IMG/VR virus record: IMGVR_UViG_3300042946_000492
Span: 1 to 21,709 of that record
Reading direction: 5' to 3' (one strand)
Source of the DNA: a virus
DNA length: 21,709 bases
This document shows, in pieces, positions 13,910-21,317 of this stretch. Each line of letters begins with the position of its first letter. Positions within the stretch are counted from its first letter, which is position 1. The translations under genes were made by a program, and so were the position numbers. The notes under the pieces were generated by a model. It searched no databases, was not told where the DNA came from, and was given only the letters and a program-made list of their open reading frames with translations.

Positions 13910-15670
13910 TTACGAACCAAATAACCACCCATATTTTTGATAATCATCCCTTGTCGCTCCTTGGTTTATTGGGGTTTGTCTACCCATTTGAGGAACCATT
14001 GGATTAAAGAATTCTGATGCGTTTTTATTCTCATTTACCGCTGTCGACCAAGAGTTTAGCATCGCTCTTGTATGGTTAGTTACTTTTTCTAATGATTGAA
14101 AAGATTTTTCCGCAACATATAACGCCATTGACATACCCATAATACAATCATCATGATGATTTTTTTGATGGTCAGGTCTTCCATTTATATAAACAAATGT
14201 GTTCATTTCATTATATAAACGACTCGAATAAATTCTAAACTTATGTCTCATAGCCTCTTCAAATGCTGCAATAATTTGAACCCTTTTTGAATTAAAATTT
14301 AACCCAGGGATTTTTTCATTTAGTTTTGCATCGTACTTCCATTTGTTAGTAGTGTCAACTCCATCAACGTATAACCCACCTTGATAATTCATTTCTTGCA
14401 TTTTTCTTGCGGTGGAAACACCCATACCTCCGGTAATATCAATTACTCCATAAGCGCTATACATCTGTCCCCACTTATAAGCAATTTCTGCCAAAACATC
14501 CGGAGGAACTTTTCCAACGTATTCTAACACTTGTTCTCGTTCATCAAAATCAATTATTTGAATACACGAAAAATCTTCGGAATCCCCTCGAGAGACATCG
14601 ACACCCATAACATATTTATGACCATTTACCGGTTCTTTGAAAATCCATAAACTACCCCCCATCATTTTTGCTTGAGGTTCTTTAACTTGATTTTTCATAA
14701 TGTCTTGCATCATTTCAGAGTCAAATACATTATCACCGGAACCTAAAAAGTTACACTCTAACTCTTGGGCGACTTTTCGTCTATCGTATTTCAATTTTTT
14801 AACCATACCTTCAAACCAAGCAGAACAAGGTTTATAACCATCTTCAATATATTTGGTTACAACACTATGGTCTCTCTCGTACGGATTTTCCATCGATAAA
14901 TTAATAATTACCTCATTTAGGTCATAATCCTCACGATTTAAAAGAAAGTGTACTAAATCCTTTGTTTTGACCATATAAAGGTCTTTGGTGTAACGAGGGT
15001 CACGATACCAAAACATTTCCGAAATTTTGAAATCATTCATTCTTCTTAACGCTTGGTCGTAAATTTCATAATAAATTGGGTCATACCCGTTTGGTGTGGA
15101 CACCACAATTACTTTACCCCCCGTAGATAACGAAGCCATACATGCTGACCAAAAATCCCCATCTGCCTCAATAAACGCAGCCTCATCAAATATCAGGATG
15201 GTTGGAGTATAACCCCTTAACGCATCCTTTGATGTTGCAACGGCTTTAACCTCACATCCATTTGTTAACTTAAAATGTCTTTGTGAATTTTTTTCATTTG
15301 AAAACCCTACACCGACCCAACTCGGCCATTGTTCGGTAAAGGCTCTAACTTTGTTTGCCATCTCAACGGATGTATCCAATTTGTTGGCAATAATTAGAAT
15401 TTTTTCGGGTTTATTCTTTTTAGCGAATACAAGTCGTTTGGATGCCCAAGCCGCGGTTACAGTAGATACACCTGCCTGTCTATACTTAAGGGCAATATTT
15501 TCATTGTAGTTTTCATAATCCTCGATTAAAGATACTTGGTCGGGGAATAAATCTAACGGAACATATTTTGATACCGTATTATCATATGTCGTTAAATAAG
15601 TACGAAGTGCATAAGGAGTATTCCTCATACACTTCGTTATTTCTATTATAAGTTTTTCTTTACTATTCAA
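13910..15670 (-). CDS. 17: Terminase large subunit, T4 gp17-like, TTG start
   Basis: A 586-aa packaging motor (T4 gp17: 610). ATPase half: LFPDQ (41-45, adenine motif), Walker A RQAGVST (64-70), Walker B TILIFDEAAF (157-166) with Asp162-Glu163, and coupling motif STPNG (191-195). RNase H-like nuclease half: VMGVDVSRGDSEDF, YGVIDITGG and HHDDCIMGM supply the acidic metal ligands. It cuts concatemeric DNA and pumps it into the prohead through the portal encoded next. The start appears to be TTG at 15670: the first ATG in frame, at 15628, would remove EITKCMRN, which aligns with the conserved N-terminal helix of gp17 (EYIKCKRD from memory). A non-ATG start may keep synthesis low. Unlike T4, the sheath and tube genes do not separate it from the portal gene. 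Confidence 0.96.
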   Translation of the reverse strand: MNSKEKLIIEITKCMRNTPYALRTYLTTYDNTVSKYVPLDLFPDQVSLIEDYENYNENIALKYRQAGVSTVTAAWASKRLVFAKKNKPEKILIIANKLDTSVEMANKVRAFTEQWPSWVGVGFSNEKNSQRHFKLTNGCEVKAVATSKDALRGYTPTILIFDEAAFIEADGDFWSACMASLSTGGKVIVVSTPNGYDPIYYEIYDQALRRMNDFKISEMFWYRDPRYTKDLYMVKTKDLVHFLLNREDYDLNEVIINLSMENPYERDHSVVTKYIEDGYKPCSAWFEGMVKKLKYDRRKVAQELECNFLGSGDNVFDSEMMQDIMKNQVKEPQAKMMGGSLWIFKEPVNGHKYVMGVDVSRGDSEDFSCIQIIDFDEREQVLEYVGKVPPDVLAEIAYKWGQMYSAYGVIDITGGMGVSTARKMQEMNYQGGLYVDGVDTTNKWKYDAKLNEKIPGLNFNSKRVQIIAAFEEAMRHKFRIYSSRLYNEMNTFVYINGRPDHQKNHHDDCIMGMSMALYVAEKSFQSLEKVTNHTRAMLNSWSTAVNENKNASEFFNPMVPQMGRQTPINQGATRDDYQKYGWLFGS

Positions 15671-15683
15671 AAGAATTTATTGG

Positions 15684-16994
15684 TTATTTAGGTCTCGATA
15701 TACCTAAACTACCCAAGAAATCGTCTAAACCATCGTCATCGTCCTCATCCGAGTCAAATCCTTCATCTTCCTTATAATTCTCGTATTCATCTTTTAATGT
15801 TTCCGCTTCTCTCATGATTTCGTTAAATCTTGAAGTTGCTTTCGAAACTTTTGATGAATCTTCAGATATTGCATTTCCAATGATTTCTAAAAATTCTTGT
15901 GGTTCAATTTGGTATAACACAGTATGAAACCAGTTTATCAAACCTTTATTTTCAGGTTCGTACATTTTATCCGGTAATGCAAATCTAATTCGTTCAACAA
16001 TTTCCGGACCAATTCGTAATTGCATTGGCTCGTTAGGTAAAGTATCTGTTTGTCCCATAACCCTTTGAGCCATTTCAGGGTCTTTTGGTAAACCGTGTCT
16101 TCCTTTAGCCTCTTCTAACCCTTTAATAATTTCATGACATAAAATCGGAAAAATTAATCCTTGAGCCTCGATAATTGTATCCGGTTTTTCTTCACCTTCG
16201 TAATCACCTTCATCTCCTCCTTCTTCGTCATCATTATCTTTTAATTTACTTTTACCTGCAACACCTTGGCCTGATTGACTCATCATTTCAATCATTTGTT
16301 CCATAGTAAAATACATAAAGTCATTGATTGCCATAATACCCAAATAATCTCGATATAATGTAGGGTCAATTGCATCTAATCTTGCTTTGATTTCGGGTTT
16401 TTGGAATAAGTAATGACCTTTCTTTGATGCCCCCTGAATCAATGCGTTAATAATATTTCTTTTATGTTTTTCTAATTCAAAGATTTCATCTTTGGTTAAA
16501 TCCTCAACATCAAAAGAAGGAATTTCCATCTCATCACTTTCATCTTCATCTTCTTCTTCACCTTCTTCATCATCTTCAGGTTTCATTCTAAAATCTGAAA
16601 CATCAGTTATTGGACCTAAAGTCGCATCAATTTCATACCAATCATTTGGAACTTCTGACTCATCTAAAGATGCCTCAATTGCCAATTGTTCAAGTTCTTC
16701 TTTATGTGCGGATTCAATTCTCATAATGTTAGGTAATTTCCTCATCATTTCTTGAAAAATCATACCTTGAACTTGTTGAGAACTTAAATCTTCAATTCCG
16801 GTAACTTGACTTAGTTTTTCAGCTACTTGTTGGAACCGATTACTAACTAATCTTTGGACATCCGCTTCTTTTTTTCTCATAGCAGGATTCTGAGCATATA
16901 GATTTTCAGGACTTGCCAATTTTCTCTCAAGATTAGGGTCCATTCTTTCAGGTCTATTTCCGTAATCTAATTGTTCTTTAATTTTCTTCGCCAT
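15684..16994 (-). CDS. Unknown acidic 436-aa protein upstream of terminase
   Basis: Begins MAKKIKEQLDYGNRPERMDP. Helical folded regions (residues 35-115 and about 160-235, and 280-400) are separated by two acidic linkers: EDDEEGEEEDEDESDEMEI near 138-156 and DNDDEEGGDEGDYEGEE near 250. The C-terminus is again acidic (DSDEDDDDGLDDFLGSLG). I recognise no domain. It occupies the slot just before the large terminase, where T4 has the small terminase gene 16, but it is far longer than gp16 (164 aa) and shows no clear helix-turn-helix. It should therefore not be called a small terminase without structure evidence. It ends 13 nt before the terminase TTG and follows the gene at 17001 by 6 nt, so it is part of the same unit. 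Confidence 0.8.
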   Translation of the reverse strand: MAKKIKEQLDYGNRPERMDPNLERKLASPENLYAQNPAMRKKEADVQRLVSNRFQQVAEKLSQVTGIEDLSSQQVQGMIFQEMMRKLPNIMRIESAHKEELEQLAIEASLDESEVPNDWYEIDATLGPITDVSDFRMKPEDDEEGEEEDEDESDEMEIPSFDVEDLTKDEIFELEKHKRNIINALIQGASKKGHYLFQKPEIKARLDAIDPTLYRDYLGIMAINDFMYFTMEQMIEMMSQSGQGVAGKSKLKDNDDEEGGDEGDYEGEEKPDTIIEAQGLIFPILCHEIIKGLEEAKGRHGLPKDPEMAQRVMGQTDTLPNEPMQLRIGPEIVERIRFALPDKMYEPENKGLINWFHTVLYQIEPQEFLEIIGNAISEDSSKVSKATSRFNEIMREAETLKDEYENYKEDEGFDSDEDDDDGLDDFLGSLGISRPK

Positions 16995-17000
16995 TTTTTT

Positions 17001-17996
17001 TTATTTTTGTAAGATTTGCATAATAACATCCATTATTTTACCTTTAGCTTCTTCAGGTGATGGTCTGTTAGCTTTTGGTTTTGGGTTCACACCAGGATTT
17101 GGATTTTTTCCCGGATGACCAGGTCTTTTACTTGGTGTTGGTTTTGTTCCCGGTTTTGTTGTTGGTGCCGGTTTACTCGGTGCCGTTTGTGTATCTTCTC
17201 CAACTTCTTGTCTTTTCGCCTTTGGTTTTGTCTTCACACCAGGATTTGGATTTTTTCCCGGATGACCAGGTCTTTTACTTGGTGTTGGTTTTGTTCCCGG
17301 TTTTGTTGTTGGTTTACTTGGTGCAACTGAAGGTTCTGACTCGTTTAAATAATTCATAAGTTCTCTTTTGGTAATTTTTGGTGGTAAATTTCTTTCCACG
17401 ATTTTTTCTATTTCACTTTCAAGGAACAAAGATAATGGATTTTTACCTTCTTTCAAAGATTTTTTTACATCTTTAACACATCTCTCATATTTGTTATTTT
17501 CTTTTGCACTCCACAAGTGTCTTTCTCTAGTACCAAATTCTTTACCCAATTGAGATGTACAAATAGCCCAAGGATTATCCTCATCTTTTTTTGATTTCTT
17601 TTTTCCTTCACTCATTCCAACCATTTTACGGTCTTTATTCTCAGGTGAAGTGTCATCATCCATACCATCATCTGCCGATTGATATTCGTCATGAGAACCT
17701 TGCTGACCCGTATACGCTTGGTCTGCATCTAAATCAAAATCATCTTGTTCAGACATTTCAGATTCTGTTGCGGTAACCATAACTTCTTTAGTGTTTGGGT
17801 CTTGTGTAATATTCAAATTACCAACCTTACCACCTGATGGACCTACTTTATAAGTCTTTTTAGCCGGAACTTCGGTTACTTGTTCAGACACTAATTTCAA
17901 ATGTAAAACATTTATTTGAGATTCGGTTAATTTTGAAACGGTTTTAGAAGATAATCCCTTCTCAATTAATTCCAATGCTTTAATGTTAGTTTTCAT
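17001..17996 (-). CDS. Unknown modular protein with duplicated Pro/Lys-rich tail (331 aa)
   Basis: Modules in order: N-terminal helix segment (MKTNIKALELIEKGLSSKTV, then KLTESQINVLHLKL); acidic, probably disordered region (residues 80-125); a small Cys-containing segment (NPWAICTSQLGKEFG, YERCVKDVKKSLKEG) around 140-180; a helix (FLESEIEKIVERN); then two copies of a 27-residue basic Pro/Gly/Lys unit (TKPGTKPTPSKRPGHPGKNP and onwards), and a short helical end (IMDVIMQILQK). Both N-terminal segment and Cys module remind me of recurrent modules in uncharacterised Bacteroidetes phage proteins, but I cannot name a family. The basic Pro-rich tail resembles DNA-binding tails. It overlaps the upstream gene by 11 bases. 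Confidence 0.75.
   Translation of the reverse strand: MKTNIKALELIEKGLSSKTVSKLTESQINVLHLKLVSEQVTEVPAKKTYKVGPSGGKVGNLNITQDPNTKEVMVTATESEMSEQDDFDLDADQAYTGQQGSHDEYQSADDGMDDDTSPENKDRKMVGMSEGKKKSKKDEDNPWAICTSQLGKEFGTRERHLWSAKENNKYERCVKDVKKSLKEGKNPLSLFLESEIEKIVERNLPPKITKRELMNYLNESEPSVAPSKPTTKPGTKPTPSKRPGHPGKNPNPGVKTKPKAKRQEVGEDTQTAPSKPAPTTKPGTKPTPSKRPGHPGKNPNPGVNPKPKANRPSPEEAKGKIMDVIMQILQK
17086..17166. repeat. 81-bp direct repeat, copy 1
   Basis: Identical over 81 bp to 17233-17313, with an offset of 147 bp (49 codons), so the reading frame is kept. It encodes the Pro/Gly/Lys unit. Similarity extends with mismatches on the low-coordinate side. Confidence 0.92.
17233..17313. repeat. 81-bp direct repeat, copy 2
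   Basis: Partner of 17086-17166. No base differs within the 81 bp, although third codon positions would be free to vary, which points to recent duplication or ongoing conversion. Confidence 0.92.
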
Positions 17997-18378
17997 ATAT
18001 TACTTTCTTTTCAAATTCTAATATCAAATCTCTTTCATAGAGTTTGTCTTTTATTTCTTGTTCGGGAGTACCAAACCTAAAAACCATTCTTTTTTGGTTT
18101 TCATCATCACTTTCCCACGCCAACGCAATAACATCATCAATTGCATCTACCATAGAAAAAAAATCGGAGTTTTGAATCAATTCCAATTTTACATCAGTAT
18201 CTCTCAAAACTCCTACTTTTTTAATATATTTTAATTCAGGTGGTTGAGGATATCCATTTGATGGTTTATTATCCCACGATTCACCCCACACATCTAATTT
18301 ATCTGAGAATATGAATTCGTAAAGATTGTCACCTTTATAATTAGGACCTAAACCATTTACGTAAATCAAATAACTCAT
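17986..18378 (-). CDS. Unknown 130-aa protein
   Basis: Starts MSYLIYVNGLGPNYKGDNLY and is alpha/beta with aromatic-rich strands (YEFIFSDKLDVWGESW), a middle helix (FFSMVDAIDDVIALAW), and a charged C-terminus (EIKDKLYERDLILEFEKKV). No family recognised. Translationally coupled at both ends: its ATG overlaps the stop of the upstream 440-aa gene by four bases (18375-18378) and its end overlaps the next gene by 11 bases. Such tight packing implies an obligate operon member and perhaps a partner of one of the two flanking proteins. Confidence 0.8.
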   Translation of the reverse strand: MSYLIYVNGLGPNYKGDNLYEFIFSDKLDVWGESWDNKPSNGYPQPPELKYIKKVGVLRDTDVKLELIQNSDFFSMVDAIDDVIALAWESDDENQKRMVFRFGTPEQEIKDKLYERDLILEFEKKVIYEN

Positions 18379-19697
18379 ATCAATAAACCTTCTGGTGTAA
18401 TTTTTACTTCTTTACCTTTATTCTCAAATACTAAATTATTTTTATTAGTTTTCCCAACAATTTTAGCATTTATATTTTCTTCTAAAAATTTTTGTGACGC
18501 CAATTCTTGTTCAATACTTTCAGTTAATTTAACTATCGATTTCATTTTTTCTCTAACGTCAGAAACTCTTTTAGTGTTTTTTTGAACGTTTTTTTGTTTT
18601 GATTCTAAAATTTCTTTTTTAGAGATTTCAAAATATTTAGATAAAACTTTATCTACTTTTGATTCGCTGAAAATACTGTCTAAAATAGCACCATTACCGT
18701 AATCACCAAATTTTTTCATAGATTTTTTTGGTTCGTACGATACTTCAAATTCGTCAAAGTTGAAATCATCCGGATTATCATCATCCACATCATCATACAT
18801 AAATCCTTCTTCAAATTCGCTTTCCATTGGAATGTCCATATCTGCCTGAATATCTTCAACTTCACTATCGTCAGTTAAATCTTCTCCATCCATGTCATCA
18901 CCACCTAAGTCTTCAGTTTCGTCCTCAAATTTAGATAAAATATCCTCTCTATCTTCTTCCGATAATTCATTTAAATCAAATGATGATAACACCATATTAA
19001 TTACGTATTTAATATCTTCAGAAGTCATACCTTCTTGAGACTCTAATGTTCTAATTTTTTGAGTTAATTTACCGGTTAATTTTTGAATTGATTTGAAAGT
19101 TATGGTTTCTTCTGAATCTGTTTCAACTTCAGTATCAACTTCAACTTCGGTATCTCCCATACCAGTATCGTCAAGACCTAAATCTTCTCCACCCATATCA
19201 TCAATACCTAAGTCTTCTCCTCCCATATCTCCAACCGGAGATGGTGGTAATTCAGGAGATGGAACCGCAGGTGGTGCTGAAGGAACTTCAGCCGGTGCAG
19301 GCATATCCATTTTTGGTTTTGGAGTTTTTAGAGTGAATTTTTTTTGTTCACCATACAATGATAAACCTTCTTCATTTTCATTAAGTCTATTCAACTCACC
19401 GGCAACTAAATTTAACCTTTTAAACGCTTGTGAATAAGATGAATAATATTTTCTATTTTTCATTGGTTCAAGATAATCCGTTTCAGACTCTGAAATAGTT
19501 TTCTTAATGATATAACCTTGTTTTTCTTTAACAATTTCATATTTATTACCATCCGCAAGACCAATAGAATATTCTGATTTCGCAGTTTCGTTTATACGAT
19601 TAGGGATTACTTCGTTAAAACGAGCAATCTCCATTATTCTTTTAAGTTTTTGGTCCCCTGTTAGTTTTTCACTACCAATTGGTTTTAAATTTCTCAT
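18375..19697 (-). CDS. Unknown very acidic 440-aa protein, possible structural or core protein
   Basis: Residues 1-110 form an alpha/beta N-terminus (EYSIGLADGNKYEIVKEKQ, YSSYSQAFKRLNLVAGELNR). Then come a Pro-rich linker (APAEVPSAPPAVPSPELPPS), an acidic Gly/Asp block with GGEDLGIDDM repeated as GGEDLGLDDT, a helical segment (FKSIQKLTGKLTQKIRTL), a second long acidic block (residues 250-320), and a basic helical C-terminus (KVDKVLSKYFEISKKEIL and onwards) ending with a small beta unit (NAKIVGKTNKNNLVFENKGK). No family recognised. The acidic-then-basic-helix design resembles the prohead core protein at 8072-9616, though I see no sequence similarity beyond composition. It starts 21 nt after the small gene at 19719. 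Confidence 0.78.
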   Translation of the reverse strand: MRNLKPIGSEKLTGDQKLKRIMEIARFNEVIPNRINETAKSEYSIGLADGNKYEIVKEKQGYIIKKTISESETDYLEPMKNRKYYSSYSQAFKRLNLVAGELNRLNENEEGLSLYGEQKKFTLKTPKPKMDMPAPAEVPSAPPAVPSPELPPSPVGDMGGEDLGIDDMGGEDLGLDDTGMGDTEVEVDTEVETDSEETITFKSIQKLTGKLTQKIRTLESQEGMTSEDIKYVINMVLSSFDLNELSEEDREDILSKFEDETEDLGGDDMDGEDLTDDSEVEDIQADMDIPMESEFEEGFMYDDVDDDNPDDFNFDEFEVSYEPKKSMKKFGDYGNGAILDSIFSESKVDKVLSKYFEISKKEILESKQKNVQKNTKRVSDVREKMKSIVKLTESIEQELASQKFLEENINAKIVGKTNKNNLVFENKGKEVKITPEGLLI

Positions 19698-19718
19698 TGT
19701 ATATTATTTGTTTGTTTT

Positions 19719-19925
19719 TTAATTATTTAATCCGTTAAATCCGCCAAGAGCAATTGCACTTAAATCGGTTACGGTATTTCCTGTTAAACCTGTTGATATC
19801 GATACTGCAACTGGATGTGGTGCAACTCCATTTGATGGTCCTCCGATTGTAATCGACCCACCACTAAAATTACCCAATATTCCAACAGAATAATCGTATT
19901 GTGTATTTGCGCTAACTTGTGACAT
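19719..19925 (-). CDS. Small Gly/Ser-rich protein (68 aa)
   Basis: MSQVSANTQYDYSVGILGNF begins a low-charge Gly/Ser/Thr/Val-rich sequence (GGSITIGGPSNGVAPHPVAV, then TGLTGNTVTDLSAIALGGFN) with a beta-strand pattern and no Lys or Arg. It could be a small virion decoration or fibre-like protein. No family recognised. An octamer copy lies 14 nt upstream of its ATG, so it opens the unit that continues through the 440-aa gene. Its clear start, clean upstream signal and lack of a competing frame support it as a real gene. Confidence 0.65.
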   Translation of the reverse strand: MSQVSANTQYDYSVGILGNFSGGSITIGGPSNGVAPHPVAVSISTGLTGNTVTDLSAIALGGFNGLNN

Positions 19926-19939
19926 TTAATTTTTTATTT

Positions 19940-19947
19940 ATAAATAT
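19940..19947 (-). promoter_or_regulatory. Recurrent octamer upstream of small Gly-rich gene
   Basis: Exact copy, 14 nt before the ATG at 19925, context CATATATTTATAAAT in gene sense, in the 54-bp gap after the nucleotidyltransferase gene. No further octamer occurs until the portal gene variant, so this may start a unit of six genes. Confidence 0.55.
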
Positions 19948-19979
19948 ATGATTATTATCATTTATTGATATTTTAACCT

Positions 19980-20711
19980 CTAATCTTCTAATTTTCTTTC
20001 AATTGAAAGTTCTTTATCTGTACCTTTATTGATTGCGTCAAATAATTTCTGAATGTGTCCTGACCTTCTTAGATATTTAAAAACCAAATTTTCATACGAT
20101 AATTCACCATCACCATCCAATCCTGATTGTCGATATTTTTTTATTTTGTCTTTAAGTGATTCTAAAGATTTAATAGTTCCCTCATCAATTGTTTTATCAA
20201 TTTTTTCAACCCAATTTTGGATTTTATCCTCAAGTACTTTTTTATTTATATCAAGTTTGGATTTTTTTGGAACATTAATCCAAGAATTATTCATAATGGA
20301 ATAAACCCCTGAACTTACGTGAGGTTCTTCGGCATCTTGAGCATACAATTCAACATCATACCCAAAGATTTTAATATTGTGTTTGTCGTTAAACACTTGT
20401 TTTTTTAGGTTAAATAATTCTTTATATAATTCATCATCATCCCCATATTCATCCATATCAACAACGATATGTAAATCAAAATCAGAATATTCTGACCAGT
20501 TAAAATTTGATAATGAACCTGTTAATATAACATCCTCAACAAATACATCTTCTCCCAAATAATTAACGAACTCATCGGCAATACGCTCAAGAGCCTTTCT
20601 CACTTTGGGAACCATAGTTGCTTTCTTAGGATTATCCGGATTTTCCCAAACTTTTGGATTAAGGGTTGATTTGATAGAAAAACTATCGATGATTTGTTGT
20701 AATTTACTCAT
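19980..20711 (-). CDS. Nucleotidyltransferase-fold protein (Pol beta superfamily)
   Basis: A 243-aa protein. The catalytic pattern is complete: VILTGSLSNF (GS at 65-66), SDFDLHIVVD with Asp77 and Asp79, and a third acidic residue in YDVELYAQ (Asp119 or Glu121). This GS-x(10)-DxD plus distal D/E arrangement defines the Pol-beta-like nucleotidyltransferases, which move NMPs onto nucleic acid, small molecules or proteins. The C-terminal half is helical and charged (LEDKIQNWVEKIDKTIDEG) and has no match I know. The target cannot be inferred: tRNA, antibiotic-like small molecule, or protein AMPylation are all open. The ATG at 20711 is 4 nt from an octamer and 11 nt after the KTSC gene stop. Confidence 0.83.
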   Translation of the reverse strand: MSKLQQIIDSFSIKSTLNPKVWENPDNPKKATMVPKVRKALERIADEFVNYLGEDVFVEDVILTGSLSNFNWSEYSDFDLHIVVDMDEYGDDDELYKELFNLKKQVFNDKHNIKIFGYDVELYAQDAEEPHVSSGVYSIMNNSWINVPKKSKLDINKKVLEDKIQNWVEKIDKTIDEGTIKSLESLKDKIKKYRQSGLDGDGELSYENLVFKYLRRSGHIQKLFDAINKGTDKELSIERKLED

Positions 20712-20715
20712 TCTA

Positions 20716-20723
20716 ATAAATAT
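20716..20723 (-). promoter_or_regulatory. Recurrent octamer at nucleotidyltransferase gene start
   Basis: Exact copy only 4 nt before the ATG at 20711. In gene sense it follows directly from the KTSC stop codon (TTGTAATATTTAT). Confidence 0.5.
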
Positions 20724-20968
20724 TACAATTTCTTATACTTGTAAGTTTTTGAGATGTCCGTTGTAAAGAATTTCCCTTGCGACTCCGACATTCTAAATCT
20801 TGTGTATGTTTGATGAGGGACTTCTTCATATTCGTATTTGAATCCATTATTGAATTCAACTACCAATTTTTTTGTCTCTGTATCATATTCTGTTCGTTTA
20901 ATGTTTGAAGATTTTATTTCATTAATAATCTTCGTCCCCTTGATTTCCTCTCTCGTAATCCCCATCAT
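20723..20968 (-). CDS. KTSC-domain protein (81 aa)
   Basis: Residues about 19-81 match the KTSC domain pattern: SSNIKRTEYDTETKKLVVEF, a strand with GFKYEYEEVPHQTY, then the signature SESQGKFFTTDISKTYKY. KTSC is a small domain of unknown role, named after a lysyl-tRNA-synthetase fusion, and common as a stand-alone protein in phages and bacteria. Two adjacent ATGs (20968 and 20965) are possible starts. The first 47 bases overlap the 3' end of the preceding gene in another frame, so translation is probably coupled. Confidence 0.85.
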   Translation of the reverse strand: MMGITREEIKGTKIINEIKSSNIKRTEYDTETKKLVVEFNNGFKYEYEEVPHQTYTRFRMSESQGKFFTTDISKTYKYKKL

Positions 20969-21257
20969 TTAATGGTGTTATGTCGTTTATTTTTTGTAAT
21001 ATCGGTTGAATAAACTGGTTGAATTCAGTCCAATCAACATTTTCAAATCCAATATCCTTTAATTGTTTAAAAAGGTCTCTCTGTTCATCACCAAAATTAT
21101 GGAATAAATTCATTAACCTATCAGTATAATACGGAGGACTTGATAAATCTTTTTCACTCCATCCTTGAGATTGAAAGTATTGTCTTAATTCAAGATAAGT
21201 ACTAGTTAGTCGTTGAAGTCCGACCGAACCTTCCAAAAATTTTTCAAATGTTTTCAT
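20922..21257 (-). CDS. Unknown 111-aa helical protein
   Basis: MKTFEKFLEGSVGLQRLTST starts a mostly helical protein (RLMNLFHNFGDEQRDLFKQL, then EFNQFIQPILQKINDI) with an acidic end. No family recognised. I chose ATG at 21257 because it lies 4 nt from an octamer. The frame opens further up with a GTG at 21296, but that lies within the upstream terminator. Its 3' end overlaps the KTSC gene by 47 bases. Confidence 0.72.
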   Translation of the reverse strand: MKTFEKFLEGSVGLQRLTSTYLELRQYFQSQGWSEKDLSSPPYYTDRLMNLFHNFGDEQRDLFKQLKDIGFENVDWTEFNQFIQPILQKINDITPLNDGDYERGNQGDEDY

Positions 21258-21261
21258 AATA

Positions 21262-21269
21262 ATAAATAT
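21262..21269 (-). promoter_or_regulatory. Recurrent octamer at 111-aa gene start
   Basis: Exact copy 4 nt before the ATG at 21257 (CCATATTTATTATTATG in gene sense), directly after a terminator. Confidence 0.5.
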
Positions 21270-21283
21270 GGAATAATATGAAA

Positions 21284-21311
21284 TAATAAACCCCACCTGT
21301 TGGGGCGGGGT
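21284..21311 (-). terminator. Terminator after the UVR-motif gene
   Basis: In minus-strand sense, CCCCA pairs with TGGGG around ACAGG (21305-21291), and TTTATTATTT follows. An alternative outer pairing uses ACCCC with GGGGT. It lies in the 60-bp gap 12 nt after the stop at 21318. Confidence 0.7.
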
Positions 21312-21317
21312 CTTATT

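Noticed and set aside
15684-16994. Small terminase subunit (gp16)
   Set aside because: The position fits, but length is far greater than gp16 and no DNA-binding helix-turn-helix is evident.
17086-17313. CRISPR array or attachment-site repeats
   Set aside because: Only two long copies, in frame inside a protein-coding gene, with no spacer pattern.
21258-21296. GTG start extending the 111-aa protein
   Set aside because: The extension would begin within a terminator and cover the octamer; ATG at 21257 is better placed.
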